Shown here in pieces: positions 10,880-21,732 of a DNA stretch of 64,000 bases (the first letter of the stretch is position 1; every line of letters starts with the position of its first letter). The notes beneath the pieces are model-generated. The model saw nothing but the letters and a program-made list of their open reading frames with translations, was not told the origin of the DNA and did not search any database. The translations under genes were made by a program, and so were the position numbers. Source of the stretch: Rhodeus uyekii (lineage: Eukaryota; Chordata; Actinopteri; Cypriniformes; Acheilognathidae); assembly GCA_037043235.1 (NCBI GenBank), contig JAWRVZ010000014.1, forward strand, positions 310,001-374,000. The letters run 5' to 3'.

Positions 10880-11720
10880 ACATAAGAAAAAATAATTGCG
10901 CATGAAAACTCGTAATTATGACATAGCCTCATTAAATCGAAATTATGACATACTACGTCATAATCATGAGATTTGAAAAATCTTGTACACGACACAGCTA
11001 AACTGTGAACATAATAAGGAATACTTTAATCGTAGTTTTACTAATGATAAAATAAGAACTTCTAATCTCTGGCCAATGTCAAGGTTATAGATGGATGCAC
11101 CAAAAAATTATATTGTAACTGATAGGGGAAACGGTGCGATCGTTTGATCGAACTCGAGTTATGCACTCATGCTGCTGTAACAAAGCATTTGCGCTCTGTG
11201 ATATCGCATTAGAGCTTTCTCATTGCAATGCTTACACAATCAACATGCATATGTCATATTTCATTTAAATGCATTGTGCATTGAAAATGAGCATGAACTG
11301 AGGTAAATGAGCATGAACTGAGGTTTTGTTTCATTGCAATGGATCATTACACTTCTGTTGCACAATTTAGATGTGAAGGGGTTTATTTGAAACTGAGGAA
11401 GCGTGTGTATCATAGCCGTGGTCCTAACTTTTTGGATCCATCTATAACTATGATATTGGCCAGAGGTTTAAAGTAGCTGTTCAATGAAAGCTGCCACCGC
11501 GGCAACGTCCATTTCTTATTTCTGCGCCAAATCGTTTCAAGACATTTGTTCAGCACTATTCCATGTCGCGTTCCACAAATAATACAATAATTTCATCATT
11601 GGTAAAACCACGATTAAAGTACTCCTTAATATGTTCACAGTTCACTCTGTGTCGTTTGGATCAATGTGCTCGCAAGACAGAAACTCATCATTTCGATTTA
11701 GTAGGTCATAATTTTGATTT
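10880..11720. repeat. Fold-back: inverted arms carrying an HTH coding piece
   Basis: Arm 11003-11053 is the inverse of 11590-11640 (about 45 of 51 bases), and arm 11067-11106 is the inverse of 11429-11465. The right arm, read on the minus strand, codes CEHIKEYFNRGFTNDEII, the helix-turn-helix start of an integrase-like protein frequent in fish (IS3EU/Ginger type, from memory). The left arm codes a decayed version on the plus strand. Confidence 0.6.
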
Positions 11721-11756
11721 AAGTAAGTCATCATAATCTAAATCTAATTGCATCTA

Positions 11757-13331
11757 CAGGGAGTGCAGAATTATTAGGCAAGTTGTATTTTTGAGGATTA
11801 ATTTTATTATTGAACAACAACCATGTTCTCACTGAACACAAAAAAGTCATTAATATCAAAGCTGAATATTTTTGTATCAATATTTTAAGTAGTTTTTAGT
11901 TTTAGCTATTTTAGGGGGATATCTGTGTGTGCAGGTGACTATTACTGTGCATAATTATTAGGCAACTTAACAAAAAACAAATTTATACCCATTTCAATTA
12001 TTTATTTTTACCAGTGAAACCAATATAACATCTCAACATTCACAAATATACATTTCTGACATTCAAAAACCAAACAAAAACAAATCAGTGACCAATATAG
12101 CCACCTTTCTTTGCAAGGACACTCAAAAGCCTGCCATCCATGGATTCAGTCAGTGTTTTGATCTGTTCACCATCAACATTGCGTGCAGCAGCAACCACAG
12201 CCTCCCAGACACTGTTCAGAGAGGTGTACTGTTTTCCCTCCTTGTAAATCGCACATTTGATGATGGACCACAGGTTCTCGATGGGGTTCAGATCAGGTGA
12301 ACAAGGAGGCCATATCATTAGATTTTCTTCTTTTATACCCTTTATTGCCAGCCACGCTGTGGAGTACTTGGACGCGTGTGATGAAGCATTGTCCTGCATG
12401 AAAATCATGTTTTTCTTGAAGGATGCAGACTTCTTCCTGTACCACTGCTTGAAGAAGGTGTCTTCCAGAAACTGGCAGTAGGACTGGGAGTTGAGCTTGA
12501 CTCCATCCTCAACCCGAAAAAGCCCCACAAGCTCATCTTTGATGATACCAGCCCAAACCAGTACTCCACCTCCACCTTGCTGGCGTCTGAGTCGGACTGG
12601 AGCTCTCTGCCCTTTACCAATCCAGCCACGGGCCCATCCATCTGGCCCATCAAGACTCACTCTCATTTCATCAGTCCATAAAACCTTAGAAAAATCAGTC
12701 TTGAGATATTTCTTGGCCCAGTCTTGACGTTTCAGCTTGTGTGTCTTGTTCAGTGGTGGTCGACTTTCTGCCTTTCTTACCTTGGCCATGTCTCTGAGTA
12801 TTGCACACCTTGTGCTTTTGGGCACTCCAGTGATGTTGCAGCTCTGAAATATGGCCAAACTGGTGGCAAGTGGCATCTTGGCAGCTGCACGCTTGACTTT
12901 TCTCAGTTCACGGGCAGTTATTTTGCGCCTTGGTTTTTCCGCACGCTTCTTGCGACCCTGTTGACTATTCTGTTGACTATTTTGAATGAAACGCTTGATT
13001 GTTTGATGATCACACTTCAGAAGCTTGGCTATTTTAAGACTGCTGCATCCCTCTGCAATATATCTCACTATTTTTGACTTTTCTGAGCCTGTCAAGTCCT
13101 TCTTTTGACCCATTTTGCCAAAGGAAAGGAAGTTGTCTAATAATTATGCACACCTGATATAGGGTGTTGATGTCATTAGACCACACCCCTTCTCATTACA
13201 GAGATGCACATCACCTAATATGCTTAATTGGTAGTAGACTTTCCAGCCTATACAGCTTGGAGTAAGACAACATGCATAACGAGGATGATGTGGTCAAAAT
13301 ACTCATTTGCCTAATATTTCTGCACTCCCTG
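11757..13331 (-). mobile_element. Tc1/mariner element, DD37E type, apparently complete
   Basis: TA duplications lie at 11755-11756 and 13332-13333. The inverted ends share CAGGGAGTGCAGAA and TATTAGGCAA and differ at very few positions over about 26 bases. The 1575-bp body encodes one uninterrupted transposase on the minus strand. Ends, length and ORF are all compatible with an autonomous copy. Catalytic spacing (37 residues) fits the DD37E group described in fish as TRT. Confidence 0.92.
12085..13113 (-). CDS. Tc1-like DD37E transposase, 342 aa, uninterrupted
   Basis: It cuts the element out and inserts it at TA sites. An N-terminal helix-turn-helix (about 9-46, SEKSKIVRYIAEG and HQTIKRFI) is followed by a basic segment (GRKKRAEKPRRK, about 53-64) that may serve as nuclear signal and AT-hook-like contact. 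A second DNA-binding region lies at about 65-120. The catalytic triad is D148 (WTDEM), D241 (MQDNASSH) and E279 (SPDLNPIENLW), with 37 residues between D241 and E279. The glycine-rich GGGG loop at about 180-183 is usual for Tc1. Length matches the family (about 340). ATG start and stop lie properly inside the inverted repeats. No frameshift or stop is seen, so activity is possible but untested. Confidence 0.93.
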   Translation of the reverse strand: MGQKKDLTGSEKSKIVRYIAEGCSSLKIAKLLKCDHQTIKRFIQNSQQNSQQGRKKRAEKPRRKITARELRKVKRAAAKMPLATSLAIFQSCNITGVPKSTRCAILRDMAKVRKAESRPPLNKTHKLKRQDWAKKYLKTDFSKVLWTDEMRVSLDGPDGWARGWIGKGQRAPVRLRRQQGGGGVLVWAGIIKDELVGLFRVEDGVKLNSQSYCQFLEDTFFKQWYRKKSASFKKNMIFMQDNASSHASKYSTAWLAIKGIKEENLMIWPPCSPDLNPIENLWSIIKCAIYKEGKQYTSLNSVWEAVVAAARNVDGEQIKTLTESMDGRLLSVLAKKGGYIGH

Positions 13332-13391
13332 TATATCTGCTCCGCCAGACAATAATAATAGCTACTTATGTAAATTGACATTTACCTTTCA

Positions 13392-13547
13392 AGGGAACTC
13401 GCGCTGCGTCAAACGCTTTGGGGAATACTTGGATGCTGTCTCGCAAAGCACAATATTTAAACTTCCGTCGACCGAGTGTGAGTGACGGTCACAGGTCGGT
13501 GACGTCACGAACCAGGTCATAAAGGAGCGCCAAAACCCGGAAGCGCA
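13392..13547 (+). repeat. DIRS copy B left inverted terminal repeat
   Basis: Inverse of 18855-18990. It contains CAAGGGAACTCGCG, the CTTTGGGGAATACTTGGATG region and GTCGACCGAGTGTGAGTGAC, then a GTGACGTCAC palindrome at about 13499-13508. Bases 13548-14378 should hold the leader and start of gag; I can read no intact frame there. Confidence 0.8.
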
Positions 13548-14378
13548 CTCACTATGTGTGTGCGTGGAAGCAGAGCATGCTCGGACAGTGTGTGAGCGCG
13601 CTGACTGTAATCACTGCAGCCAGCTACCGCTGCAGGTACTCCGCTCCCGCCTGGCGGTCTTTGATACTGAGTCCACCCAGACTCGCGCTCCCCAGGGCTC
13701 AGATCCCGCTGTCGTCGAGGCTCTGCGGTGATCTGGGTCCTGGGGTTCTCGAATGGATCAGACGGCGGGGTGTGAGACGAGCGCTGCTTTATCTCAGCCC
13801 TTTCTCGGCAGATGCAGTGCCCGTGCATGCCCGAGGGCTGTTAGATCTTATTAAACAGAGGCACATACACTGCAACAATCTATCTCTGAGGAGTTTGACG
13901 TTGTCAGCATTTAATGCTGAGAGAATATTCACCATTTTTCTCTCCAGTAGAGTTTGTCGAGGAAGTGACTCGCGCCATGTTGACTATTTATTGCCGGCAA
14001 AGGAGCGTTCGTCCTAAGAAAATAAATAATTAGATGAACGCGTCCTGTTAGCGCGAGTCATCCCCCCGTGATGTATAAAAGGATCGATACTGAGTCTGAG
14101 GAGGCTCTTGCGAGCTACCTCTCTCAATTAGTATTGATGCAAAAAAAACTAAAAAAAAACTAAACTGCTTTATAAACCAGTGAGGATTATTTCCATTCTC
14201 GTGGGCAGTCAAGCATATAAGATTCAAGAGTTGTATTTGTCACATACACAGTTATATACAGGATACACAGCTGACAGAGAAATGTAAACAGGAAAGCAGG
14301 GTTATTGGGGGACCTCGATGAGAGCATAAAATATACATACATTTTAATATTATATAAATCTATCTATCTATCTATATA

Positions 14379-15417
14379 CGTGTGCATAATTATTAGGCAA
14401 GTTGTATTTTTGAGGATTACTTTTGTTATTGTACAAATACAGTGCTCTTGGTCAATCCAAAATGTCAACAAACCCTCAAATGTTAACATTTAAGTAGTAA
14501 AAGTGAAGTTTTGGCTTTCTTAAGAGAATATCTAGATGCACACCATTATTAGGCAACTTTTAGTTTGCAGAATTATTATGCAACTAGATGAAAAACAAAG
14601 ATTTTCCCATCTCACTTGTTTATTTTCACATGTTAAAAGTAAGAATGATACACAAACTCAATTTACAAATAAACGCTTCTGAAATATCCACACACACAAA
14701 AAAACCTCACCCTTCTTTTCGGTAACAGTCATAACCCTTCCATTCAGACAATCAGTCAGTTTCTTGATCTGGTCAGAATCAGCTTTTTGTGCAGCCGCAA
14801 TCACAGCCGGCAGTGATCCAACCACTGGCCCATCCATCTGGTCCGTCAAGAGTCGCTATTTCTTGGCCCATTCTTGACGTCTCAACTTATTTGTCTTGTT
14901 CAGAGGTGGTCAGGTTTCAGCCTTTCTTCTCGTACTTCTTGACACTCCAGGTTGGTTGCAGTTGTGGAAAATGGCAGCACTGGAGGATAATGGGTTTTTT
15001 GTAGCTTCACGTTTGATTCTTCTCAAATCTTTGGCGGTTAATTTGCCTATTTTCTTCTTGACATGTTTCTTGCAACCCTGTTGTCTATTTGCAACAAAAT
15101 GTTTGATAGTTCTGTGTTCATTCCCCAAAATCTTAGGTATTTCAAGAGTGCTGCATCCTTCTGAAAGACTTTTTACAATTTTTGACTTTTCAGAGTCAGT
15201 TAAATCTCTTTTTTGGCCCATTTTTTCTGAAGAGAAGAATCTGCCTAATAATTATGCACACCTTGATACAGGGTGTTGATCTCCTTAGGCCACACCCTCA
15301 CTTGTTATGCATTATATACAATAAGCATTCAAGTTTATACAGCTTGGAGTTGGAAATTGTGGATAAAATGATGATATGGTCAAAATAATCACTTGCCTAA
15401 TAATTGTGCACACAGTG
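14379..15417 (-). mobile_element. Deleted Tc1-like DD37E element (second copy) inside DIRS copy B
   Basis: Inverted ends (GTGTGCATAATTATTAGGCAA left; complement of TTGCCTAATAATTGTGCACAC right) are flanked by TA. The interior resembles the intact element at 11757 but lacks the catalytic core. At 1.04 kb it is an internal-deletion, non-autonomous copy. It sits between the leader and gag of DIRS copy B and so is younger than that insertion. Confidence 0.85.
14658..15221 (-). pseudogene. Remnant of Tc1-like transposase lacking catalytic core
   Basis: The N-terminal piece (15221-14910) reads MGQKRDLTDSEKSKIVK with the HTH and a basic GCKKHVKKKIGK segment, parallel to the 342-aa protein at 12085-13113. 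The C-terminal piece (14849-14658) keeps DQMDGPVVG and IKKLTDCLNGRV. The roughly 130 residues carrying the three acidic catalytic residues are gone and the two pieces are out of phase. No enzyme can be made. Confidence 0.85.
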
Positions 15418-15479
15418 TATAAATATTTATAAAATAGCCATCTGTGGTTCAAACTTTAAAGATAAGGAAATAAGTTCCT

Positions 15480-16012
15480 ACTGGACGCCCCTCTCTCGTC
15501 TTCTGGGCTTTTTTGGCGACACTGTTGAGACGATCGTCGATAAGTTCTAGGATGCTGCTAGCAGCAGGTGGCATTCAGTGTGCTGCTGCCTTGTTGCTCT
15601 CAAATTAGGGGCTGTGAGCCAGCCACAGCCCCAGAGCTCCTCACAATGGGCCACTCTGAGGCAGAGTGTCGCAACCCGCTAACCCCTCCAGAAACCCGAG
15701 GGATCGGGCCGGCACTCCCAGCCTCAACCCTCTGGCAGGAGGACGGATCTGAGGACCGTCATCCTCGCCAACAAGGCTACATCAAAGAGGTCCTGGCGGT
15801 AAGGTGCCAGGCCTCGCACAGGCGTCCCTCCTCAGCTGCCGCCCGTGAGTCTGGTTGCTCTGAGGAGATCGCCCCCTCCAAGGAGGGTTCTAGAGCATTC
15901 ACTCCAAGCGTACCCCTGAAAACCGGGCCCTGGAACGTCTGCCACTCAAGCACCAACCTTGAGAGGTTGGTTCCCTCATTAGAATTTCTGGTTGCATCTC
16001 ATGCCTACTAGA
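15480..16012 (+). pseudogene. DIRS copy B gag-like C-terminal region
   Basis: In shifting frames the DNA reads GFFGDTVETIVDK, then a Gln/Ser-rich stretch and DLRTVILANKATSK, a layout usual in fish DIRS gag proteins. Stops interrupt it (for example just before 15550). An open frame at 15568-16011 follows part of the region but is probably not the ancestral phase throughout. A TA dinucleotide run (16036-16061) lies directly after it. Confidence 0.55.
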
Positions 16013-16031
16013 AGTTTCTCATTGGGTCCTG

Positions 16032-16063
<32 letters not shown>

Positions 16064-16068
16064 CTCTG

Positions 16069-16620
16069 TTGAGGGAAGGGGCCATAAAATATGTACTCCC
16101 CTCGGACAGAAAGTCAGGCTTACAGTCGTTACTTCATCGTTCCCAGGAAGGATGGAGGGTTGCGGCCCATCCTAAATTTGTGCCTTCTAAATCACTCGTC
16201 ATCAATATTGACTTTGAACTAGATCATGACACATCAGGTCCGAGGACTGGTCTGTCAAATCGACCTGAGGGATGCATATTTTCATTCCATCCTTCCGCAA
16301 CACAGGAAGTACGTCAGGTTCGCTTTTGGGGGGAAGGCTTACCAATATCGAATGCTTCTGTTTGGCCTGGCTATTTCACCTCGCACATTCATCATAAGCA
16401 TGGTTGCAGCGCTAACCCCGCTGCGCCTCCAATGAATCAGAGTTCTCAATTATATCGACAACTGGCTTTTCTACCCAGTCGCTACAGCTAGCAGTTCAAC
16501 ATTGAGATGTTGTTCCCGTGCTCTTTAATGTGTTGGGGTTGAGGCTAAATGTAAAGAAGAGTGTGCTCTCTGTTCTCCAGAGGACCACCTTCCTCGGCGT
16601 TGTTGGGTTTCGGTTATGAT
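16069..16620 (+). pseudogene. DIRS copy B reverse transcriptase
   Basis: Recognisable words in shifting frames are SQEGWRVAAHP (finger, equivalent to PKKGGGLRP), QIDLRDAYFHSILPQHRKYV with the first catalytic aspartate, FAFGGKAYQYR and LLFGLAISPRTF. At about 16440-16465 the DNA reads VLNYIDNWL, so the usual YLDD box has become YIDN. The second aspartate of the active site is lost even apart from the frameshifts. Confidence 0.8.
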
Positions 16621-16925
16621 GTCTGCACAGTTTTCCCCCGTGCGCATCGATTCCGTCCTGTTAGCCGTCAAAGAGTTTAACTAGGCCAGCCACTCACTGT
16701 AAAGCACTTCCAGTGAGTGCTGGGTCTCAGGCAGCAGCTTCCTGCGTTACCCTACTCGGGCTGCTGCACAAGGTCGCTACAGTGGTGGCTCAGAACCAGA
16801 GGGTTTTTCCCCGAGGGGCAACCCTTTCCGCACTATCAAGGTCACGCAGCGAGGCTTACGTGCCTTGGATATGTGGAAGAAATCCTGGTTTCTGTCTCAT
16901 GGACCCGTATTAATGCTATCGACGG

Positions 16926-17550
16926 ATGTATCCCTTACGGGCTTGGGGAGCAGTCTTGAGAGACCGCTCCGCCCAAGGTCATGAGCACCAGTTAACCTGG
17001 CACATAAACCTGCTAGAGATTATGGCTGCTTGGAGGGCGCTTCAGGCGTTCCTCCCAGACCTCAGGGGCCACCATGTGGTTGCTCAGACCGACAGCACCA
17101 CTGTGGTCTCCTGTAAAAATCATCAGGGGGGTTTATGCTCATGACCATTATACAAACTGGTGCGGCGGATCCTCCTTTGGTCCTAAGGTTTGACTTCTCC
17201 ATCTATGGGAAGTTCACATCCCTAGGACCTAGAATGTTCGAGCAGAATTCCTGTCGAGGCAGGGGCCGAGGCCCGGGGATTGGAAGCTCCACCCCGAGGT
17301 GGTGGAGCAAATTTGGTTGAGATTCGGCCGAGCACAAGTAGACCTGTTCGCATCCGAGGAATCGACTCATTGCCCTCTGTGGTTTTCACTCTTGCACCCA
17401 GCCCTGCTCGGGCTGGAAGCCATGGTTCAGACATTGCCGTTGCTATGTCTGTACGCCTTTCCCCAGATTGCTATGCTCCTGGGAGTTCTGGAGAGAGTTT
17501 GCCGAGACAAGGTCCGTCTCACACTAATTGCTCCATGTTAGGAGTGTCTC
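16926..17550 (+). pseudogene. DIRS copy B RNase H and methyltransferase-like domain
   Basis: The first frame has LTWHINLLEIMAAWRALQAF and VVAQTDSTTVVSCKNHQGG, the RNase H core with its glutamate and aspartate. Further on come EQIWLRFGRAQVDLFASEES and CPLWFSLL, the DIRS methyltransferase-like domain also seen in copy A (1-260) and at the right window edge. The pieces lie in different phases, so it is decayed. Confidence 0.8.
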
Positions 17551-17589
17551 CATGTCCAGAGTGTGTTTTGCGGATCTTGTGTCCCTTCT

Positions 17590-18660
17590 GGACTGAGTCC
17601 CCTGGGAGACCTTCTGTCCCAGGCAGCGGGCTTGATGCGTCACCCCTGCCCAGAACTGTGGAAACTGTGGGCTTGGCCTCTGAGGAGGCCCAGCTCATAG
17701 ATTCTGGTCTCTCAACTGAGGTTGTTGAGACCATCCTCCACTCCAGAGCTCCCTCCACGAGGAAGCTGTATGCCCTGAAGTGGAGACTCTTCACTTGTTG
17801 GTGTAGTGAAAAGCAGGTGAACCTAGTTACTTGTCACATTGGCAAAGAGCTAGAGTTCCTGCAGGACAAATTCACTGCAGGGCTGTCCCCGTCCACCCTG
17901 AAGGTCTACGTGACTGCTTACCACGTACCTCTGGGTGGCATGTCCATTGGCAGGGACCCCCTTGTCACACGCTTCCTCCGTGGTACTATTAGGCTGAGGC
18001 CTGCAGTACAGACCAAGGTTCCTACCTGGGACTTATCCCTGGTACTCCAGGGGTTGTCCCAAGCACCTTTTTAACCTTTGGATGAAGTTCCTCACTTTAA
18101 AGACATTATTCTTATTAGCTACAACATCGCTCAAAAGAGTTGGGGATCTACAGGTGCTCTCTGTAGCTCCCTCTTAACTTGAGTTTGCGCCTAGGATGGT
18201 GAAAGCTTTCCTCCATCCCAGGCCAGGCTATGTGCCCACTCATGTGGTCAGGTCTATTGTACTGCAGGCCTTCTGCCCTCCCCCCTTCGGTGACCAGGAA
18301 TTTAAAAACAAGGTCTGTCTAATGCAAGCACTGGACAATTACGTCCACAGGTCTGCCCTTGGTATAAGTCAGACCAGTTGTTTGTTTGTTTTGGGACCCC
18401 CAATGGGGCCCCAGCATCCAAACCTACTTTAAGCAGGTGGATAGTCAAGGCTATTACCCTGGCTTATGAGTCGACTGGATCCCTTTCGCCTCTAAGGCTC
18501 CGCGCCCACTCCTCTAGGAGCATGGCTGCCTCTAAGGCCCTTATATCAGGTGTTTCTTAATCTGATGTTTTTGATGCGGCGGGGTGGTCTTCCCCACATA
18601 CATTTCTGAGGTTTTACAAGCTTGACCTCAACTCCGCTCCGGGAACACGGGTCCTCTCGT
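17590..18660 (+). pseudogene. DIRS copy B tyrosine recombinase
   Basis: It would integrate the circular DNA copy. The N-terminal core-binding part is open to 18074 (SRAPSTRKLYALKWRLF, STLKVYVTAYHVPLGG, RFLRGTIRLRPAVQTKVP). The catalytic part continues in other frames: a KAFLHPRPGYVPTHV segment, ALDNYVHRSA, then RAHSSRSMAASKALISGVS (HxxR-like block) and the final DLNSAPGTRVLS. Stops at 18072 and 18174 and frameshifts break it. The terminal block recurs in copy C (20400-20549) and inverted at 49260-49430. Confidence 0.8.
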
Positions 18661-19025
18661 AGTGAGCGATGAGACACTCGTGAGGTGGCGTTGGTATATC
18701 GTTCCCCAAAGCATTCGACGCAGCGCAAGTTCACTTGCAAGTTCACAGGGAATGTCTCAGGTTATGTAACCATAGTTCCCTGAGAGGGAACGAGATGCTG
18801 CGTCTTTGGCCTCAGCTCCTTGCACCTTCCGGGCTTGCTCAGACACCTCTAAGCTGCTGCTTCCGGGTTCTGGCGCTCCTTTATGACATGGTTCGTGATG
18901 TCACTCACACTCGGTCGACGGAAGTTTACATATTGTGCTTCGCGAGACAGCGTCCAAGTATTCCCCAAAGCGTTCGACGCAGCGTCTCATTCCCTCTCAG
19001 GGAACTATGGTTACATATGTAACCT
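18660..19025 (+). repeat. DIRS copy B internal complementary region and right terminal repeat
   Basis: It follows the recombinase stop. It contains CCATAGTTCCCTGAGAGGGAACGA and its inverse, and CCCCAAAGC(A/G)TTCGACGCAG twice (18704-18724, 18963-18983), so the strand can fold on itself. Such complementary regions template circle formation in DIRS elements. Confidence 0.75.
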
Positions 19026-19316
19026 GAGACGTTTTGTACATTATTTTGTTCTATTTACCATATTATTTATGAGTATGAATTGCATAACATGCCAATATTA
19101 TTGCAGAACATATTTCATATATTTTTGCAAATATGTTTTAATTTGCGTTTCTGTCATAATTTCGTTTGATTTAGTTTGCTTTACACTACAGATCGATCAA
19201 ACGGGTATGTGTGTAGGCTGTTAATTGGAAGACTTGCTTTGTGAAGTCTTCATGTTATTTATGAGAGGCAGTATTGCCATTTCTTTCACGTATTTATTTT
19301 ACGCAACAGTCTACAG

Positions 19317-19520
19317 CACTGTTTTTCAACCACTGTGCCGTGGAACACTAGTATGCCGTGAAAAATTATTAAATTTCAACAAATTATTCTGAAAACTTTT
19401 TTTTAAACAAATTCATCCTAAAATACTTTATATTCTTTGTTTTTATTTGATTTCCATTCCATAAACTTTGATAAGAATAATTATATATTGTTAATATAGG
19501 CTACAGAGTTTCATTTTTTT
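19317..19520 (+). mobile_element. hAT-like left end fragment
   Basis: It begins CACTGTTTTTCAACCACTGTG, followed by GCCGTGGAACACTAGTATGCC, a Charlie-like hAT end. No partner end is found before the LINE piece at 19540. Bases 19026-19316 contain nothing I can name. Confidence 0.45.
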
Positions 19521-19539
19521 ATATTATTTTTGGTTGGTG

Positions 19540-20312
19540 GTTTGGGTCAGGGGTTGGTGGAGGGGAGGAGGGTTGGTTGGTCCAGGTGTGTGCGAGCTCC
19601 CTCTCTGCAATGTCGCTGGGGGCCTCAAAGCAGGTGTAGAAAGTGTTAAGCTCGTCCGGCAGGCTGTCTGTTTAGGCGATGATGTTGGTGGTGATCCTGT
19701 AGTCTGTGATGTGCAGGCCTTGCCACATCCCCCCTGAATCAGAAGTAGAATAGAAGCTGTCCAGCTTCTCTCTGTACTGCCTCTTGGCTACTGTGATGGC
19801 TTTTCTCAGCCCATACTTTGCAGCTTTGTACTCGTTCTCATTGCCTGATCTAAATACAAGAGAGCGGACACGTAGCACATACCTGACTGTTTATCCAGGG
19901 CTTCTGGTTGGGAAACTTCTCGATTTGTATGGTGGGCACGATGTTATCAACACAAGTGCTGATGTACCCAGTCACATACTCAACATAAACATGTACGCTG
20001 ACAGAAGAGTCCTCCACAGTGGCTGCAGCTTTAAACACATCCCAGTCTGTCAGAGCAAAACAGTCCTGCAGGGCGTTCTCGCTTTCCGGGGTCCAGAATT
20101 TAATATGTTTGAGGGTGTGCTTGTTTCAGTCTTTGTCTGTAAGCAGGGTACAGGAACAGAGAGATGTGGTCTGAGTGTCCAAAGTGAGGGCGGGGTGCAG
20201 CCCTGTATGCACCACGTATGTTACTGTAGACATGGTCAAGAGTGTTCTTATCACGGAGGGGAATGTCCACATGCTGGTGGTATTTGGGGAATACAGTCTG
20301 TAAACTACACTA
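19540..20312 (-). mobile_element. I/jockey-like LINE ORF2 fragment
   Basis: Read leftwards, this is the C-terminal side of an endonuclease and the linker before reverse transcriptase: QKPWINSQV at about 19895-19920 and FRSGNENEYKAAKYGLRKAI then REKLDSFYSTS (19878-19740), matching NQKPWMNKEV and FRSGDAQAYNTSRANLKRGI in the copy at 44495-44953. Both ends are cut. It is broken by stops and lies directly against a DIRS end at 20313. Confidence 0.7.
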
Positions 20313-20960
20313 AAGGGGCCCCAGCATCCAAACCAACCTTAAGCAGATGAATAGTTGAGGCTATCTTTGGCTGATGAGTTGGCCGGATTCCCGTCTCCTC
20401 TGAGGGTCTGTTCCCACTCCACTAAGAATGCAGCTGCCTCTAATGCTCTTTTATCAGGTGTTTCCCTGTCTGATGTCCCCCTGCAGACATTCTTGAGGTT
20501 TTATCAGCTTGACCTCAACTCTGCTCCGGGAACACGGGTCCTCTCGTAGTGAGCTACGAGACACAAGTCGACCTTCATCACTGAGGTGGTGTTGGTATAT
20601 CGTTCCCCTAGGTCTTTTGACGCAGCGCAAGTTCCCTTGAAAGAGAACGTCTCAGGTTACGTATGCAACCATAGTTCCCTGAAGAGGAAACAAGACGCTG
20701 CATCTTTAGCCTCAACTGATTGCGCCTTCCAGGCTTAGGAAACTCCTCTAAGCTGTCGTCACCGGTTTCCGGCGCACCTTTATCACTCTGGTTTGTGACG
20801 TCACCAGCTTGAAGCTGACACTCACACTCAGTCGATCGTTCAATTTTTTAAATAGTCCTTCACGAGACTATCGCCAAGGTATTCCCCTAGCGCTTTTGAC
20901 GCAGTGTCTTGTTCCCTATTCAGGGAACTATGGTTACATACCTAACCTGAGACGTTTTTT
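20313..20960 (+). mobile_element. DIRS 3' end fragment (copy C)
   Basis: Parallel to 18405-19025 of copy B: GGGGCCCCAGCATCCAAACC, then the recombinase end (DLNSAPGTRVLS), TCTCGTAGTGAGC, the CAGGGAACTATGGTTACAT terminus and ACCTGAGACGTTTT. It differs at many positions, so it is an independent copy rather than a recent duplication. Confidence 0.8.
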
Positions 20961-21045
20961 ACTTGCTAATGGATATACAATTTACACATCACATATAATT
21001 TTCTATAAAGAAACAACTTAACCATCTTTTAAAACATAAACCAGG

Positions 21046-21192
21046 AAAGGAACAAGATGGCGCCGCGGATGGCAGCCTCGGTTTTGAGCTCTACAGTGAT
21101 TATGTGCACTGGAAGCTTCAATACCAAGACAAATTCCTTGTGTGTGCAAGCACACTTGGCAATAAAGCTCTTTCTGATTCTGATTCTGATTT
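21046..21192 (+). mobile_element. Short LINE-tailed retroposon
   Basis: The head AACAAGATGGCGCCGCGG joins a tail CACTTGGCAATAAAGCTCTT plus TCTGAT repeats. The same head and tail bound the longer minus-strand unit at 28036-28370. A LINE-like head joined straight to a LINE tail suggests an internally deleted, trans-mobilised RNA. Bases 21200-21590 show nothing further. Confidence 0.6.
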
Positions 21193-21591
21193 CCATTTGA
21201 AAATGTATCGTCTTCATATGACGATAAATATGAAGATGATTCAAGTTCTGAAGTATCGTCCGACTTGGATATCCAACCTGTAAACGTAACTAGTTGAGAA
21301 CTAAAGTGACAGCAGCCTAATATGGGCCTGTATCTTTGTTATTAAACAAAGAAAGACAGAAAATCACTCTCTGTTCTTGATTGAATAAGTTTTGTAACTT
21401 TAATTGTAAGGATTAACCTGTTTACATTTTTTATGATTTCTGTATATTTATATAAGAGATGCACCAAAATGAAAATTCTGGGCCAAAACTGAGAATTCTG
21501 CATGCACAAAATTGTTGTGCTCACTTATTTTTATATCAAATATACTAGCTATTGTTGGACCTATCCGGACATCTAAAAGTACTGATAATTA

Positions 21592-21633
21592 AGTTGGCTT
21601 GAGAAAGCCAACTTAGTGATATTGTATCTAAAC

Positions 21634-21732
<99 letters not shown>

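Larger units (their letters stand above)
13392..19025 (+). mobile_element. DIRS-like retrotransposon copy B, decayed, both terminal repeats present
   Basis: Inverted termini flank gag-, RT-, RNase H/methyltransferase- and recombinase-like regions, all on the plus strand. The left terminus (13392-13547) and right terminus (18855-18990) are inverse copies sharing CAAACGCTTTGGGGAATACTT-type and CCGTCGACCGAGTGTGAGTG words. The body holds many frameshifts and a Tc1-like insertion (14379-15417). This is the only DIRS copy here with its whole order visible. Other words (TAACCTGAGACGTTTT) are shared with copy C. Confidence 0.88.

Noticed and set aside
13556..14017. 153-codon plus frame after the DIRS terminus as a gene
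   Set aside because: No gag-like wording found and it overlaps the leader of a decayed DIRS; low confidence that it was ever translated in this phase.
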